NCBI GenBank assembly: GCA_029212415.1
Contig: JARGOF010000009.1
Span: forward strand, 18,578-82,577
Source: Rhizobiaceae bacterium
GTDB lineage: Bacteria; Pseudomonadota; Alphaproteobacteria; Rhizobiales; Rhizobiaceae
Direction: 5' to 3'
Length of the DNA: 64,000 nt
Made by a program: the position numbers and the translations under genes. Below, piece by piece: positions 1 through 8,496 of the stretch (the stretch's first letter is position 1; the number at the start of each line of letters is the position of its first letter). Below the pieces are notes generated by a model. It had not been told where the DNA came from. It was given only the letters and a program-made list of their open reading frames with translations, and did not search any database.

Positions 1-78
1 GTGCAGCCGCTCAGCAAGAGCGATCCGCACAGGACCGACAGGCAGGATCTCAATGTGGTCGTCATTCCGTTGCCTCAT
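1..78 (-). CDS. Possible N-terminal fragment of a gene cut by the left edge
   Basis: An open minus-strand frame leaves the window at base 1. An ATG at 78 gives 26 residues beginning MRQRNDDHIEILPVG, and a TTG one codon upstream is also possible. The composition looks coding, but there is no clear ribosome binding site next to either start and too little protein to assign a family. The long palindrome at 132-181 lies just upstream. I do not recognise the product. Confidence 0.3.
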   Translation of the reverse strand, partial: MRQRNDDHIEILPVGPVRIALAERLH

Positions 79-131
79 CAAACCAATAGCGCGTACACGT
101 TGTTTCCTGTCGCCAGGCTTCCTGCAGGATA

Positions 132-181
132 ATAGAGCGCTTCATGATCAAATGGAATCATTTGATCATGAAGCGCTCTAT
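132..181. repeat. 50-bp perfect palindrome
   Basis: Bases 132-153 and 160-181 are exact reverse complements (22-bp arms) around a 6-base spacer, GGAATC. The arms contain GCGCTTCATGATCAAAT. It lies between the end of the minus-strand gene at 306 and the possible minus-strand gene start at 78. There is no T-run on either side, so an operator or a REP-like element fits better than an intrinsic terminator, but neither is proven. Confidence 0.7.
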
Positions 182-305
182 GCAAACAATGGCCTTTTGC
201 CTACGTGAATCAGGTTGTCGGCAGCTTACAGGGTCTGCGCGGGCTTTGCTTGTCTTTCTGATGACAGTCAAAGAAAATAAGCATTGAGATCTCGGGCAGG
301 GCGCG

Positions 306-1343
306 TTAGCGCCCGCCGCCGCCCTGAATGGCGAAGCAGCTGTAATATAGGCTTTCATCCAGTTCCGGATTGGTGGCGCACAGGTGAAAATTCACCAGCT
401 CCTGTTCGTTGGAATATTGCGTATAGGGCCCGATAAGGTAGCGCCCAATGCCGCTCTTGTAATAGCCGAAATGGTCGATCAGGCCAGCTGTTGAAGGGTC
501 TGATTCCTCTATCGCCATCTGCAATTTGTCGTCGTGGTTGAAATTGTCGGGCAATTGGTCAAACGGGCCGTCATAATAATTGTTGATAGCCACATTGGCG
601 CCCAGAACACCAATAAGGATTTTGCGATCCAGTCGGGCATCGCCGTAGAAGGCGAAACCGCTGCGCCTGCCGATGACGATGCGGTCGGTATAGGAGGCCG
701 GGATCAATTGATCGGGGACCGTCTGTGCTTCGTTGAGTACATAATGGAATATTTTCAAAAGCGGATTGTAGACGAGATAAAACTGAATGCCGGATTCATC
801 ATAGACTGGCCCCAGATATAGCTCTGCATCGGCCAGCTTGTCAGCCGGTGGCGTGACGTCTGACAGGTCGTTCAGATCGAAAACGACAGTTCGTCCCTGG
901 TAGCTGATGGAATAGGAAAGATCGTTGAGGCGGGCAATCGCCACGCCATCATCCGCGCCGAGGAGCTTGTAATTCATCTCTCCTTCCGGGCGCCCCGCAT
1001 TTGCGGCCGGAAAATAGGCGAAATGCACCAGCCCCTCATCACGGTCGGAGGCGGCCAGACGGATGTTGCCGGCATATTCAATGCCGTTGTGGAAAAAGCG
1101 GAAATAATAGTAGTTCTCTGTAGGCAGAACATGCACCCGATCCGGCAGTTCGGCCAGGATATGGCCAAAAACCGCACCGATATCATCGATATCCATGTTT
1201 GAATCCATGCCCAGGTTTTCCAGAAACTGCTGATTGGTTGCAATCTTTGGTCCGGAATCGGCACTTTGCGCCTGCGCGGCAGCACTGCCCGATCCGCAAA
1301 GAAAAAGGCCAAGGGCCATTGCCGAGATTATCCATGCTTTCAT
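306..1343 (-). CDS. Secreted protein of unknown function
   Basis: 345 residues starting at MKAWIISAMALGLF, a typical signal peptide with a hydrophobic core and likely cleavage after the AAAQAQ region. Longer versions using ATG at 1358 or an earlier start would only extend the signal sequence. The mature part is soluble, rich in Asp, Tyr and Asn (for example TENYYYFRFFHNG), has few cysteines (in LCATNP and YSCFAI near the C-terminus) and ends in GGGGR. I recognise no domain. It is in the same direction as the large repeat protein upstream (1558-5619), about 215 bp away, so the two may be co-expressed secreted proteins. Confidence 0.75.
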   Translation of the reverse strand: MKAWIISAMALGLFLCGSGSAAAQAQSADSGPKIATNQQFLENLGMDSNMDIDDIGAVFGHILAELPDRVHVLPTENYYYFRFFHNGIEYAGNIRLAASDRDEGLVHFAYFPAANAGRPEGEMNYKLLGADDGVAIARLNDLSYSISYQGRTVVFDLNDLSDVTPPADKLADAELYLGPVYDESGIQFYLVYNPLLKIFHYVLNEAQTVPDQLIPASYTDRIVIGRRSGFAFYGDARLDRKILIGVLGANVAINNYYDGPFDQLPDNFNHDDKLQMAIEESDPSTAGLIDHFGYYKSGIGRYLIGPYTQYSNEQELVNFHLCATNPELDESLYYSCFAIQGGGGR

Positions 1344-1557
1344 CAGAACTGTGTCCATGTTGCAGCCAGCCGGTCTTGCGACCAACTATATCGCAGGTTC
1401 AATTGGGGTCAATTTTTCCTTGATCTCACCAAAGCCCATCCTTGTCTGTGAGACAATCATGAACTCCGGCTTTCAGGATCGGAGCGGGCCGGTCGACAAG
1501 TTGCGATATGTTGCGTTTGCCGACCGGCCAAACCGGTTCTCAAAGATGTCGGCCGAT

Positions 1558-4500
1558 CTAGTTCTTTTTCAACTCGAACAAGATGATTGGTTCCTGCTTC
1601 GTATCCTGCTTTTTTTGCGGCTTGGGTTGCAGAATCAGCGGTTTCAAAACCTGGGGCTTGATCACCTGAACAGATCCGCGGGGTTGGTGGACCTGGGGTC
1701 TGGGGTTCACCGGCTTTGGTTTTTGAACCTGTGGTCTGGGTTTTACAGGTTTGATGACCTGGACTGAACCACGGGGCTTGTGGACCTGCGGTCTTGGTTT
1801 TACCGGCTGCGGTTTTATGACCTGGACTGAACCACGGGGCTTGTGGACCTGCGGTCTTGGTTTTACCGGCTGCGGTTTGATGACCTGGACTGAGCCACGG
1901 GGCTTATGGACCTGCGGTCTTGGTTTTACCGGCTGCGGTTTTATGACCTGCACTGAACCACGGGGCTTATGAACCTGTGGTCTTGGTTTCACTGGCTGCG
2001 GTTTGATGACCAGCGGTTTGGATCCGATTGGCTGATGAATCTGAATGGAGCCAGCCGGTTTGTGGATCGGTGGCCGCGGTTTGATGGGCTTGATTTTCGA
2101 TCCGACCGGTTTGTGAACCGGTTGCAGTGGCTTGATTGGCTTCAGTTTGGAGCCGACAGGTTTGTGTATTGGGTTCGGTGGCACGGGGGTGAAAGCCGAA
2201 CCGACCGGCATGTGGGTGGAACCGACCGGGAAATGTCCGGCCGAGCCCAATGGCAGGTGAATTGATTGCGGGAATTGATGTCCGCCACCTGAGCCAATGG
2301 GCAAATGGATGGATTTGGGCAATTGATGCTGCGGATTCGACCCGACCGGCATGTGGATTGAATTTGGAAATTTGTGCCCGCCAAACGAACCGAGCGGCAG
2401 GTGCAGAGATGCAGGGAACTGGTGCCCGGGGTTGGAGCCGATCGGCAGATGGACCGATTGCGGGAATTGATGCGCCGGGTTTGAGCCCAGAGGCAGATGC
2501 AGCGATTGCGGGAATTTATGCCCGGCATTTGAACCAAGGGGCAAATGGATTGATTGCGGGAACTGATGCGCGGGGTTGGAGCCCAGCGGCAGATGCAGCG
2601 ATTGCGGGAATTTGTGCCCGGGGTTGGAGCCGATCGGCAGATGCACCGATTGCGGGAACTTGTGTCCGAAATTCGATCCCAGTGGAAAGTGGATGGATTG
2701 CGGGAACTTGTGTCCCGGGTTGGAGCCGATGGGCAGATGGATGGATTGCGGGAACTTGTGTCCCGGGTTGGAGCCGATCGGCAGGTGGATGGATTGCGGG
2801 AACTGATGTCCCGGATTGGATCCGATTGGCAGATGCAGCGATTGCGGGAATTGGTGTCCGCCAAAAGAACCGATGGGCAGATGGATGGACTGCGGGAACT
2901 GGTGCCCCGGGTTGGAGCCGATGGGCAGGTGGATGGATTGCGGGAACTGATGTCCCGGATTGGATCCTATCGGCAGATGGATCGATTGTGGGAACTGGTG
3001 TCCGCCAAAAGAACCGATGGGCAGATGGATGGATTGCGGGAAGAGATGGCCACCCGATCCCAATGGCAAATGTATGGAATTGGGGAACTGATGCCCGCCA
3101 ATGGAGCCGATCGGCAAATGAATGGATTGCGGGAACAGATGTCCCGGATTTGATCCGATCGGCAGGTGGATGGAATTCGGGAAAACATGGGCTGGTCCCG
3201 AACCGATGGGCTGATGCACGGAATTGGGGAACAGATGTCCTGGGTTCGAGCCCAAGGGCAGATGGATGGAAGCCGGCGCCAAATGACCGGGTCGCGATCC
3301 GACCGGCAGGTGTATGCCGCCTGTCGGAGGCGTGCCGATGATTTCCGTGCTGTCGCAGGCCTCGTCGTTCTCGGCATTGGCATCGCCGGGCCAATAGGCA
3401 TTTCCTGCATAGAGCACATTGAGCAGATCGGCATCGATGACACCGGTCTCGTCCATGCCGAGATTGAATTGCATCTCGGCAATGGCCGCACTTGTTTTCG
3501 GTCCCATTGCGCCATCAATCGGCCCCGGGTCGTAACCAAAAAGCGTCAGTGTGTGTTGAACCGCTCTGACAACATTTGCCGGATTATCCGCATCGGACAT
3601 GGGCCAGTCGACGGCGGCACAATTGGTCAGATTGGTATAGGGGAATGCAGCGCCAATGGCCATGTCCAGAACCAGAGGCAGGCTCTGGCCGGGTTTCAAG
3701 GTCAGCTGCGGGTGGTAACACATGGTTTCGCCACCGATGACGGCGCATTCCCATGGCGCGCCGGCAGCGACAAAGCCGAGCGCTTGTGGGGCTGTAACGT
3801 CTCGCAGATAAATCGGGCCATTCCAATCTCCGCCACCCAGATTGGTGACTTCAATACGGGCGGTGCACAGGCCGCCACGTGCGCAGAATTCCGGCATATC
3901 CTTGGAGATGGCAAGTTCGGGCTCACCTGGCAGGCGGGGAGAGCCTGCGCCCTTGTAAATTTCAATGTCGCCCATTCCACTGGATATTTCATCGGATAAA
4001 ACGTGCACAAAATAGGACCCGGCAGGACCGTCAGCCGGTGTAGCGGGCCCGGAAACGGGATAATCAGCATAGGCAGCATTCGGGTAGAGTTCGTCGATCA
4101 TATCGGCGTATTGGCCCTGCAGGCCGTTGAGGATATCGGCGCCATCGCCGGATGCATCGTCACAGGGGCTTTCAGGTCGACACAGGCGTTCACCGGAGGA
4201 CCAGACAAAGGCATCACGCTGATCCGTTTCGAGGGTTCCTGTGGGGGAATAGCCGAAACCGAAGTCAACACCGCCACTGCCGGCGGCCCTGTAAAATGGG
4301 TGCCCCAGGTCCTTGCGATCGTACCAGGAGATGTCGTGCCGGCCGATTGGAACCCAGATGCCATCCGCGTTCTTTTTTGCCCGAACGGTGCGGGACTCAT
4401 CGGGCCAGGCAAAGGGATCGTCTGCGGCAAGCCCCAGATTGCGCATGCCGCCACGTTCGGCAAGAGCCATTTCGCCATCTGCTGAAATGGCAATGTCACT

Positions 4501-5619
4501 CACCGGATTGCTGCCGCCGGCGCGTGTATAATCTTCCTGAGTGGCAAAAAATCCGGGCATGGAAAATTCCCGCCTGACATCATCCGTCAGGAAGGATCCA
4601 TCTGCGGCAAGGCCGACCGACCAGATGCTGTTTTGTTGCTCGGTCGGGTCAACGTCCCACAACGGGTTGCCAAAGCCCTGGCTGGCCCACAGGGCGTAAT
4701 AGAGCCGCGTCTGGCCATCGGCGGGATCCGTGTGCGGGGCCAGACCCCAGATGCGCCGACGGAAATCGGCAATATTCCAGCATTGCGGTGTATTGGAAAA
4801 GACACCTGTGCTGCATGATTGCACCTGCGCATCAGAAGCAGGATCAAAGGCAATTGGCGGCAGGCTGCTTGCCTGACCGGTGGCCATATCGGTGAATTGT
4901 GCTCGGCCTTCGACGCCATGGTCATAGGTGCCGACAATATTACCGTCCAGATCGAGCCGGAAAATCAGCCCGGATTCAAGATCGCTGACATAAAGATTGC
5001 TGCTTTGCGGGTCGAAGGCGATATTGCCAAGCCCGGCGCCGGAATTTGCCCGACCGTCCACATCAAGCAACGCAAAGATGGCAGGCTGGTAGCCATTGTC
5101 TGCGTCAAGCTTGTAAATTGTACCGGGATCGCCGCCAGGACCCCACTGGCCTTCCATCCAGGTTCCCGCCGCTTCGTCCCAATGCAGGCCGAAAGCCGAT
5201 GTGGCGCTCAAATAGACATTGGGGGGCGATTGATCGTCAAATGTAATGCCAAAGACCTGGCCCACCTGTGCAGCGCTGATCTGCAGTTTTTTCGGCGCAT
5301 CGCGCCATGGCCGTCCCATTGGCGGCGAAGCGGGATCGCGCAAATCAACGGCTTGTGCGACAATGCCGTCCGGATCAAGGACAGGCTCAGTGCCGCCGGA
5401 TGGCGGCAATCGTGTGCCTGAAAACTGGCTGACAATGGCTTCCCCGGTCAATATTTCCGGCGTCTGGGCGCTGGCTGGAGCGCTGGCAATTGTGACCAAA
5501 GAAAGGCTGAAAAGCAGGCAGGAGAACATCCTTCCGCTTCGCTGGAGCCATTTCACGGGATCTGCATATTTACGATCAACTGTCGAACAGATTCCGAAAA
5601 CACCAGTGGAAGCGGGCAT
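1558..5619 (-). CDS. Large secreted repeat protein with peptidoglycan-binding domain
   Basis: 1353 residues. The start at 5619 is supported by GAGGAG eight bases upstream. Residues 31-52 form the hydrophobic core of a long signal peptide ending near APASAQ. Residues about 55-560 resemble a propeller-type extracellular domain (for example NIAFDPQSSNLYVSDLESG); about 560-660 resemble a conserved-repeat (DUF11-like) segment. Residues about 676-743 match a PG_binding_1 domain (VQHTLTLFGYDPGPIDGAMG). From about 769 to 1150 there are about 23 copies of a 16-residue unit, consensus IHLPIGSNPGHxFPQS, two histidines per unit. The tail, to 1353, has Lys/Pro repeats such as HKPRGSVQVIKPQPVKPRP. Known-family part: signal peptide and peptidoglycan binding. 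Inference: a surface or envelope-attached protein, perhaps metal-binding through the regular histidines. No anchor motif is visible. Confidence 0.85.
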   Translation of the reverse strand: MPASTGVFGICSTVDRKYADPVKWLQRSGRMFSCLLFSLSLVTIASAPASAQTPEILTGEAIVSQFSGTRLPPSGGTEPVLDPDGIVAQAVDLRDPASPPMGRPWRDAPKKLQISAAQVGQVFGITFDDQSPPNVYLSATSAFGLHWDEAAGTWMEGQWGPGGDPGTIYKLDADNGYQPAIFALLDVDGRANSGAGLGNIAFDPQSSNLYVSDLESGLIFRLDLDGNIVGTYDHGVEGRAQFTDMATGQASSLPPIAFDPASDAQVQSCSTGVFSNTPQCWNIADFRRRIWGLAPHTDPADGQTRLYYALWASQGFGNPLWDVDPTEQQNSIWSVGLAADGSFLTDDVRREFSMPGFFATQEDYTRAGGSNPVSDIAISADGEMALAERGGMRNLGLAADDPFAWPDESRTVRAKKNADGIWVPIGRHDISWYDRKDLGHPFYRAAGSGGVDFGFGYSPTGTLETDQRDAFVWSSGERLCRPESPCDDASGDGADILNGLQGQYADMIDELYPNAAYADYPVSGPATPADGPAGSYFVHVLSDEISSGMGDIEIYKGAGSPRLPGEPELAISKDMPEFCARGGLCTARIEVTNLGGGDWNGPIYLRDVTAPQALGFVAAGAPWECAVIGGETMCYHPQLTLKPGQSLPLVLDMAIGAAFPYTNLTNCAAVDWPMSDADNPANVVRAVQHTLTLFGYDPGPIDGAMGPKTSAAIAEMQFNLGMDETGVIDADLLNVLYAGNAYWPGDANAENDEACDSTEIIGTPPTGGIHLPVGSRPGHLAPASIHLPLGSNPGHLFPNSVHQPIGSGPAHVFPNSIHLPIGSNPGHLFPQSIHLPIGSIGGHQFPNSIHLPLGSGGHLFPQSIHLPIGSFGGHQFPQSIHLPIGSNPGHQFPQSIHLPIGSNPGHQFPQSIHLPIGSFGGHQFPQSLHLPIGSNPGHQFPQSIHLPIGSNPGHKFPQSIHLPIGSNPGHKFPQSIHFPLGSNFGHKFPQSVHLPIGSNPGHKFPQSLHLPLGSNPAHQFPQSIHLPLGSNAGHKFPQSLHLPLGSNPAHQFPQSVHLPIGSNPGHQFPASLHLPLGSFGGHKFPNSIHMPVGSNPQHQLPKSIHLPIGSGGGHQFPQSIHLPLGSAGHFPVGSTHMPVGSAFTPVPPNPIHKPVGSKLKPIKPLQPVHKPVGSKIKPIKPRPPIHKPAGSIQIHQPIGSKPLVIKPQPVKPRPQVHKPRGSVQVIKPQPVKPRPQVHKPRGSVQVIKPQPVKPRPQVHKPRGSVQVIKPQPVKPRPQVHKPRGSVQVIKPVKPRPQVQKPKPVNPRPQVHQPRGSVQVIKPQVLKPLILQPKPQKKQDTKQEPIILFELKKN
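1755..2006. repeat. Four tandem 63-bp direct repeats
   Basis: Units begin at 1755, 1818, 1881 and 1944 with the same opening bases, TGACCTG, and differ at only a few positions. They encode the 21-residue Lys/Pro repeat in the tail of the large secreted protein. Near identity at the DNA level, including third codon positions, suggests recent expansion and possible length variation between strains. Confidence 0.85.
2200..3320. repeat. About 23 tandem 48-bp coding repeats
   Basis: This stretch encodes the 16-residue HLPIGS-type units. The units are more diverged than the 63-bp repeats at 1755-2006: position 1 is I, L or V; position 3 usually L; positions 8-9 NP, FG or GG; position 12 K, Q or L. 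Two units are one residue short. The even spacing across about 1.1 kb explains the long spurious open frames on both strands here. Confidence 0.85.
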
Positions 5620-5884
5620 TTCAACACTCCTCGTTGCCAGGTCTGACAGCCATGCGTATCGCGATGTGATACCGAAAAAGACTGCGACCGCATTGAATGA
5701 TGCCGCAGTCAGGACCGTAATGCAAATGCGTCTCCGACAAGGTCTCTGCTCACGGGCGGTCTTTGCTTCAGTTCTGGTCGTCAGTCCCGGTCTTCAGTCC
5801 TGGCAATGCGCCGGGTGCCAATTGTCCTCAAATATCCAACAATGACCGGCCCCTTGAAGAGGGCAGAGGGCTTTTAAATGCTGA

Positions 5885-5898
5885 TTGGTCTGGACAAA
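5885..5898. promoter_or_regulatory. Candidate operator TTGGTC-TG-GACAAA
   Basis: An imperfect palindrome (one mismatch between half-sites) 52 bases before the start at 5951. It matches the motif TTTGTC-NN-GACAAA found in three other intergenic regions of the catabolic island (16235, 24498, 27489). The rest of the 5620-5884 gap holds nothing I can assign beyond promoter space for the divergent genes. Confidence 0.4.
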
Positions 5899-5950
5899 TG
5901 GGTCTCTTACATGGCAATTGGTCTTGATCTACACAGGACAACGACCCCAG

Positions 5951-6697
5951 ATGCTCCAAAAACACCAGTCAACCTATTCTGCGCGTGCCAAGCTCGGATT
6001 GATCGTACCGCCAACCAATACGGTGAACGAAGCTGAATGGATGCGGATGGTGCCCGATGGCGTGACATTTCATACACATCGCATGGCGTTGCATGGCGAT
6101 ACCGAGAGCACTGCGGGGCGGGCTGCGCTTCTTGCCGATCTCGATGACGCCGTGGGCATGCTGGCGCAGGCCAATGTCGACGCCGTGGCCTATGCGTGCA
6201 CGGCAGGCTCAATGGTGACACCGGCAAAGTCGCTGCCCGAAGAACTCAGTCTTCGCACAGGGCAATGTTGCATCACCACTTCAGCGGCGATTATTGACGC
6301 ATTGACCGCACTGGGCGTTCGCAAATTGTCGGTCGCCACCCCCTACGCCGATGCATTGAATGCCCATGAAAAGCATTTTCTGGAGGCGCATGGGTTCGAG
6401 GTGCTCAGGCTGATCGGTCTTGGTATCGGCGCCGGTGGACCGCAGGAATATCCCCGCATCGCCCGCACGTTGTCACAGGCGGTTGCTGACCATGCCCGCG
6501 CCGCCTTTGTACCCGGCAGTGATGCGCTGCTGATCACCTGCACCGATTTCCCGGCGCTGACCCTCATTGCAAGCCTCGAGGCTGAACTCGGCGTTCCCGT
6601 TGTCACCTCGAACCAGGCCACCTTCTGGGCGATGCTCAGGGCGGCTGGGGTGGATGATCGTTTCGAAACATTCGGCCGTCTTCTGGCCGACCATTAA
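5951..6697 (+). CDS. Maleate isomerase / arylmalonate decarboxylase family protein
   Basis: 248 residues from the ATG at 5951; an upstream in-frame start at 5885 would place the candidate operator inside the gene. The family (Asp/Glu/hydantoin racemase fold) uses two opposed cysteines for isomerisation, racemisation or decarboxylation of small diacids. Both are present: Cys83 in YACTAGS and Cys197 in ITCTDFP, matching the spacing of maleate cis-trans isomerases. The N-terminal LGLIVPPTNTVNEAEW is also typical. It is followed at 35 bp by a lyase of the isocitrate lyase family. The likely role is a step in diacid catabolism; the true substrate is unknown, and maleate is only one possibility. 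Confidence 0.8.
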   Translation: MLQKHQSTYSARAKLGLIVPPTNTVNEAEWMRMVPDGVTFHTHRMALHGDTESTAGRAALLADLDDAVGMLAQANVDAVAYACTAGSMVTPAKSLPEELSLRTGQCCITTSAAIIDALTALGVRKLSVATPYADALNAHEKHFLEAHGFEVLRLIGLGIGAGGPQEYPRIARTLSQAVADHARAAFVPGSDALLITCTDFPALTLIASLEAELGVPVVTSNQATFWAMLRAAGVDDRFETFGRLLADH

Positions 6698-6732
6698 AGC
6701 ACTTTCAATCAGAGAACGAAGGAAATACCCAT

Positions 6733-7593
6733 ATGGCCGATCCCAAACTCAAATCCGCACTTTCCTCAGGCGATTTTATTCTCGCACCGGGCGTATTCGA
6801 ACTGGTTTCCGCATTGATTGCCGACAGCATGGATTTCAAGGCGCTCTATGTCACCGGTTACGGCACCGTTGCGTCCTATCTTGGCCTGCCGGATGCCGGC
6901 ATCGCGACCTATTCGGACATGATCAATCGTATCTCGACCATTGTCGAGCGCACCAAGACGCCTGTCATCGCCGATGGTGACACCGGTTATGGCGGATTGC
7001 TCAATGTGCGTCACACGGTGCGCGGTTACGAACAGGCGGGTGTCAGCGCCATCCAGCTTGAAGATCAGGAATTTCCAAAGAAATGTGGCCATACGCCAAA
7101 CCGCCGGGTCATTCCACTGGAGGACATGGTTCGCAAGATCGAAGTTGCCGTCGACAGCCGTCGCAGCGATGACTTCCTGATTATCGCCCGCACCGATTCA
7201 CGCACCGGCCTGGGTCTGGATGAAGCGATCCGCCGCGGGCAGGCGTTTGCAAAAGCAGGCGCTGATGTGGTGTTTGTCGAATCGCCGGAATCCGAAGAGG
7301 AAATGAAGCGTGTATCCGATGCCATCGACGCGCCGCTCTTTGCCAATATGGTCAATGGCGGCCGCACGCCGCTGCTGTCTGCCGACCGGCTGAAGGAACT
7401 GGGATATGCCATCGGCATACACCCCGCCATCGGGTTCCTGTCGATGGGCGCAGCGCTTCGTTCAGCCTATGGCGATCTGAAAGAACATGGTGAAACAACC
7501 GACAAGATCGATCTTTATAATTTCCAGGAATTCAACGAGCTGCTTGGTTTCAAGGATGTCTGGGAATTTGAGAAAAAATTCGCACAGGATTGA
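6733..7593 (+). CDS. Isocitrate lyase / PEP mutase superfamily lyase
   Basis: 286 residues. The start ATG at 6733 follows an AAGGAA-type site. The family is a Mg-dependent TIM barrel that cleaves C-C bonds of 2-hydroxy-di- or tricarboxylates (methylisocitrate, dimethylmalate, oxaloacetate). KKCGH with the catalytic Cys118 is present, as is the DGDTGYGG metal and substrate loop. The length fits 2-methylisocitrate or 2,3-dimethylmalate lyase, but no prpC/prpD or aconitase-type partner is here, so propionate metabolism is not supported. A paralogue with the cysteine at the same residue number lies at 26475-27344. Confidence 0.85.
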   Translation: MADPKLKSALSSGDFILAPGVFELVSALIADSMDFKALYVTGYGTVASYLGLPDAGIATYSDMINRISTIVERTKTPVIADGDTGYGGLLNVRHTVRGYEQAGVSAIQLEDQEFPKKCGHTPNRRVIPLEDMVRKIEVAVDSRRSDDFLIIARTDSRTGLGLDEAIRRGQAFAKAGADVVFVESPESEEEMKRVSDAIDAPLFANMVNGGRTPLLSADRLKELGYAIGIHPAIGFLSMGAALRSAYGDLKEHGETTDKIDLYNFQEFNELLGFKDVWEFEKKFAQD

Positions 7594-7606
7594 TGCAACA
7601 AGAGTG

Positions 7607-7684
7607 ATGATCGGCCTTCTGTCTGGGATCGCAATGATTGGGATCGCAATGATTGGGGTCGCACTGATGGAGGAGCCGACATGA
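7607..7684 (+). CDS. Possible small hydrophobic peptide coupled to the SDR gene
   Basis: A 25-residue frame whose centre is built from a 15-bp tandem repeat and reads GIAMIGIAMIGVAL, hydrophobic enough to be a single membrane segment. Its stop overlaps the next start as ATGA at 7681-7684, the arrangement of translational coupling. The ribosome binding site is weak. It could be a real small protein, a leader peptide or just spacer; I recognise no family. Confidence 0.3.
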   Translation: MIGLLSGIAMIGIAMIGVALMEEPT

Positions 7685-8412
7685 ATGGTTTGCAACGCAT
7701 TGCAGTGCTTGGTGGTGCCGGTGGCATTGGCCGGGTGCTGATCGCCGAATTGCGCGGGCTAGGACACGAAACTGTGGTTCTCGACCTGCCCGTCTCGCTC
7801 GCACGTCACATGAGCGATGTCGAAGCCCTGGCCTGTGATGTTCGTGATGAAGAGTCCATCAGGCAAGCGATGGAAAAGCTTGGCGGCATTGACGGCTTTG
7901 TCAATCTTGCAGGTTACAATGCCGCTTTGACACCCTTGGCAGAGATGGAGACCGGCTATTTTGATGAGGTTGTCGAAGGCAATCTGCGCGGCGCCTATCT
8001 TGCCGCACGCTACGCGCTGCCAAAGATGCGCGGGCGACCGGGCGCCAGCATGGTGATGACCGCCTCTGGCCTGGCGACCAATGTGCGTCCGGGGTATGGG
8101 GCCTATGCGGCGTCCAAGGCTGCCGTCATCGCGATGACCAAGACACTTGCTCTTGAGTGCGCGCCGGACATCCGCGTCAACGTCGTTGCGCCGGCCCTTG
8201 TCGATACCGCTTTTCTGCGCGGCGGTACCGGGCGTTCAAACGAAGACGGTCAGTCGATTGTCGATCTGGAAGCCTACCGCAAGGCAACGCCGCTTGCCCG
8301 CTTGGCGCAACCGCAAGACATCACCGGACCCATTCGCTTCCTGCTGGGCCCCGACAGCGGTTTCATGACCGGACAAACGCTGTGGATCAACGGCGGAGGG
8401 TTCATGCCCTGA
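7681..8412 (+). CDS. Short-chain dehydrogenase/reductase
   Basis: 243 residues; strong GGAGGAG site before ATG 7681. It has a nucleotide-binding GGAGGIG near the N-terminus, an NLAGYNA equivalent of the NAG motif, and catalytic Tyr and Lys in YAASK. Classical SDR length. Such enzymes oxidise a secondary alcohol or reduce a ketone with NAD(P). It is third in the plus-strand group 5951-9300 and probably acts on an intermediate of the same pathway; substrate not predictable. Confidence 0.85.
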   Translation: MNGLQRIAVLGGAGGIGRVLIAELRGLGHETVVLDLPVSLARHMSDVEALACDVRDEESIRQAMEKLGGIDGFVNLAGYNAALTPLAEMETGYFDEVVEGNLRGAYLAARYALPKMRGRPGASMVMTASGLATNVRPGYGAYAASKAAVIAMTKTLALECAPDIRVNVVAPALVDTAFLRGGTGRSNEDGQSIVDLEAYRKATPLARLAQPQDITGPIRFLLGPDSGFMTGQTLWINGGGFMP

Positions 8413-8496
8413 ACCGACAGCCTCGGGTGGATTGGACTCAAACAGGTGAACTGTTAATAGATAACTGGAAGCGTTCTCAATCCCAAGGAAACATGC

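Noticed and set aside
2142-3539. Long open frames on both strands over the repeat gene (up to 363 residues)
   Set aside because: They are by-products of the 48-bp repeats: low-complexity, no start signals, and they overlap a gene with signal peptide and domains.
6733-7593. Propionate (methylcitrate) pathway lyase
   Set aside because: No methylcitrate synthase, dehydratase or PrpR is nearby, and the partner genes point to another pathway.
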